A stretch of 13,625 bases of DNA, from assembly GCF_000720425.1 (NCBI RefSeq), contig NZ_JOAJ01000019.1:1-13625 (forward strand), given 5' to 3'. The notes beneath the pieces are model-generated. The model worked only from the letters and a program-made list of their open reading frames with translations, searched no databases and had not been told where the DNA came from. Positions within the stretch are counted from its first letter, which is position 1; every line of letters begins with the position of its first letter. The translations under genes were made by a program, and so were the position numbers. Shown one piece after another: positions 12,506-13,625 of this stretch. Origin of the DNA: Nocardia rhamnosiphila NBRC 108938 (lineage in GTDB: Bacteria; Actinomycetota; Actinomycetes; Mycobacteriales; Mycobacteriaceae).

Positions 12506-12909
12506 TCGGTGACGGTCGGCGGAGCGGTCAGGAAAGGCCGGACTTCGAGCCACTCATGGATCGGCTCACCACCCGCACCAGGCGCCGCCGACAGCTCGCC
12601 GGCCAGCTCGACGGCGCGCTCGTAGGAGTCGACGTCGATGATCATCCAACCCGCGATCAGGTCCTTGGTCTCCGCGAACGGGCCGCCGGTCACGGGCGGC
12701 TTGCCCTCGCCGTCGGAGCGGACCCAAGCGCCCTCCGGCGCCAGGGCCCGGCTGTCGACGAACTCGCCGCTGGCCTCCAGCCGGGCCGCGAAATCGCTCA
12801 TGTACTGCATATGCGCCTCGATCTCGGCAGGTGTCCACCGGTCCATCGGCACATCGTTGACCGACGCTGGGGCACCTCGGTAATGCTTCAGAAACAGGTA
12901 CTTGGCCAT
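12502..12909 (-). CDS. YCII/DGPF-family protein, partner of the ECF42 sigma factor
   Basis: A 135-aa YCII-related (DGPF-type) protein, ferredoxin-like fold: MAKYLFLKHYRG at the start, EIEAHMQYMSDFAARLEASG (29-48), then VTGGPFAETKDLIAGWMIID (73-92). The family motif DGPF is GGPF here, with the Asp replaced by Gly75. Genes of this family are the standard neighbours and targets of ECF42 sigma factors; their biochemical role is unsettled. ATG 12909 has GGGAGA about 7 bp upstream. The stop TGA overlaps the sigma factor ATG, so one operon. A candidate promoter with the ECF42-like motif lies 51-77 bp before the start. Confidence 0.9.
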   Translation of the reverse strand: MAKYLFLKHYRGAPASVNDVPMDRWTPAEIEAHMQYMSDFAARLEASGEFVDSRALAPEGAWVRSDGEGKPPVTGGPFAETKDLIAGWMIIDVDSYERAVELAGELSAAPGAGGEPIHEWLEVRPFLTAPPTVTE

Positions 12910-12959
12910 GACGTTCTCCCTTCAGAACTCTCCGACCCTGGTCGGTCGCTCACCCCTGG

Positions 12960-12986
12960 GACGGCGCCGTCACGACGTTCTCGACA
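12960..12986 (-). promoter_or_regulatory. Candidate ECF42-dependent promoter
   Basis: On the minus strand TGTCGA (12986-12981) is followed after 17 bp by CGTC (12963-12960). TGTCGA in the -35 and CG-type -10 are, as I recall, the features of ECF42 target promoters, and CGTC is a common ECF -10. It is correctly placed and oriented for the YCII-sigma operon, suggesting autoregulation. Confidence 0.5.
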
Positions 12987-13039
12987 TTCGCCGTCGAACT
13001 TTTCCGGATTTTTCCTCCAGCCCCGGTCTGTCCTGGAGT

Positions 13040-13165
13040 TCAACGGTCACCGCGTGACTTTTCATCGAGCCGGGCCAGCAGCAGCGGCATGATCACCGTG
13101 AGCGCCTCTGGCGTGGTCATCTCGGCATGATTCACCGGAATTCGATGTTCGGCAACCACGCCGGT
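13040..13165 (-). pseudogene. C-terminal gene remnant
   Basis: The frame reads VVAEHRIPVNHAEMTTPEAL followed by TVIMPLLLARLDEKSRGDR and a stop, with good codon bias over about 40 codons. It looks like the end of a larger cytosolic enzyme, with His in VNHAEM perhaps the catalytic His of an alpha/beta-hydrolase or thioesterase-type fold. Upstream of about 13165 the frame continues to 13342 but loses plausible protein character. It seems to be a truncated gene; the family is not identified. Confidence 0.4.
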
Positions 13166-13443
13166 GACAAACGGCTGCCGGCCCTGGCGCCGTCCCCCGC
13201 AATCCGGGAGACAGCACGCCAGTACTGAAGTAGTCGTTGTATGCAGCGATTCCCAACACCGACCGACCTCATCGGCGGCCAAGCCAAGAACCAACTGGCC
13301 CCATCCGCAGTCTGAACCGCTACAAGACAAACCTCTGGTCAAGACATTGTCGTTGTCTTCCGCGCCACTACTACCCGAACCCCTAGTAACTGCTGAAAAG
13401 CCAAGATTGTGGTCGATTTCAGTGAAGGTCCGTGGGACCTCGG

Positions 13444-13625
13444 TCAGTCGATGCCTTCGACGATGCGGAAGTCGCGCTCGAAGCCGTCGGGGAGTTCGGC
13501 CAGCGCTTCCTGGTAGGCCGCGCTCGCGCGTGCGGCGACGGCCTGTTCGAAGCTGTCGAACTCGATCAGGACGACGCGCTCGGCGATTCCGGCTTCGTGT
13601 GCGTCGACCCGGCTGCCGACGCTGG
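13444..13625 (-). CDS. DUF1330-family protein, C-terminal part (start outside window)
   Basis: The visible 60 codons on the minus strand read ERVVLIEFDSFEQAVAARAS, AAYQEALAELPDGFERDF and end RIVEGID. The pattern E-R-x-V-x-I-E-F-x-S-x-E-x-A then a Tyr-containing helix and final x-x-x-E-G is that of DUF1330 (dimeric alpha/beta-barrel fold, about 95 aa usual). The start lies beyond the right edge. Function is not established. It reads in the same direction as the YCII-sigma operon but is separated by over 500 bp and the remnant above. Confidence 0.82.
   Translation of the reverse strand, partial: SVGSRVDAHEAGIAERVVLIEFDSFEQAVAARASAAYQEALAELPDGFERDFRIVEGID

Noticed and set aside
1..13625. tRNA, rRNA or CRISPR arrays
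   Set aside because: No tRNA-like acceptor/T-loop pattern, rRNA segment or regularly spaced repeat could be found by eye.

Overview
The window comes from a GC-rich actinomycete. The codon third positions, GTG starts, short leaders, a TetR/hydrolase pair, tandem DUF202 proteins and an ECF42-type sigma factor with its YCII partner all fit the Mycobacteriales (Nocardia, Rhodococcus or Gordonia type). The genus is an inference; no rRNA or other marker gene is present.

Layout. (1) 1-2311: the last codons of an IS481-type transposase run almost directly into a TetR-family regulator (118-678). This converges on an alpha/beta hydrolase (715-1836, minus). The hydrolase promoter region carries two near-identical 23-bp dyads that look like operators around a readable -35/-10. 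About 470 bp of non-coding DNA follows. (2) 2312-7135: five genes in two divergent units. Unit A is a DUF1254/DUF1214 protein (minus) against two overlapping DUF202 membrane proteins (plus). Unit B is an iron-type solute-binding lipoprotein (minus) against a second DUF1254/DUF1214 protein (plus). Both divergent spacers hold the same 16-bp element (GAACTGA, 2 bp, imperfect or perfect inverse), so the five genes may form one regulon. (3) 7214-9239: a complete IS30-family element with 47-bp imperfect terminal inverted repeats and an intact DDE transposase, followed by an orphan serine recombinase with a dyad in front of it that could be its res site. (4) 9401-11329: a STAS-domain anti-sigma-factor-antagonist-like protein with an apparent leaderless promoter, a doubtful small membrane ORF containing a perfect 24-bp palindrome, the truncated 5' end of a second hydrolase, and a small 79-aa ORF downstream of a SigF/SigB-like promoter. 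(5) 11330-13625: an ECF42-type sigma factor with a TPR-like C-terminal half, translationally coupled to a YCII/DGPF-family protein behind a candidate autoregulated promoter. Then come a gene remnant and the end of a DUF1330 protein.

Working together. The strongest candidate for an undescribed system is 2312-7135: two paralogous DUF1254/DUF1214 proteins, two small membrane proteins and one orphan lipoprotein without permease or ATPase, tied together by a shared operator-like sequence. The TetR protein at 118 probably controls the neighbouring hydrolase through the TTGGAC dyads. Whether it or an unseen regulator reads the GAACTGA element cannot be told from sequence. The mobile-element pieces and truncated genes mark the window as an accessory, rearranged region.
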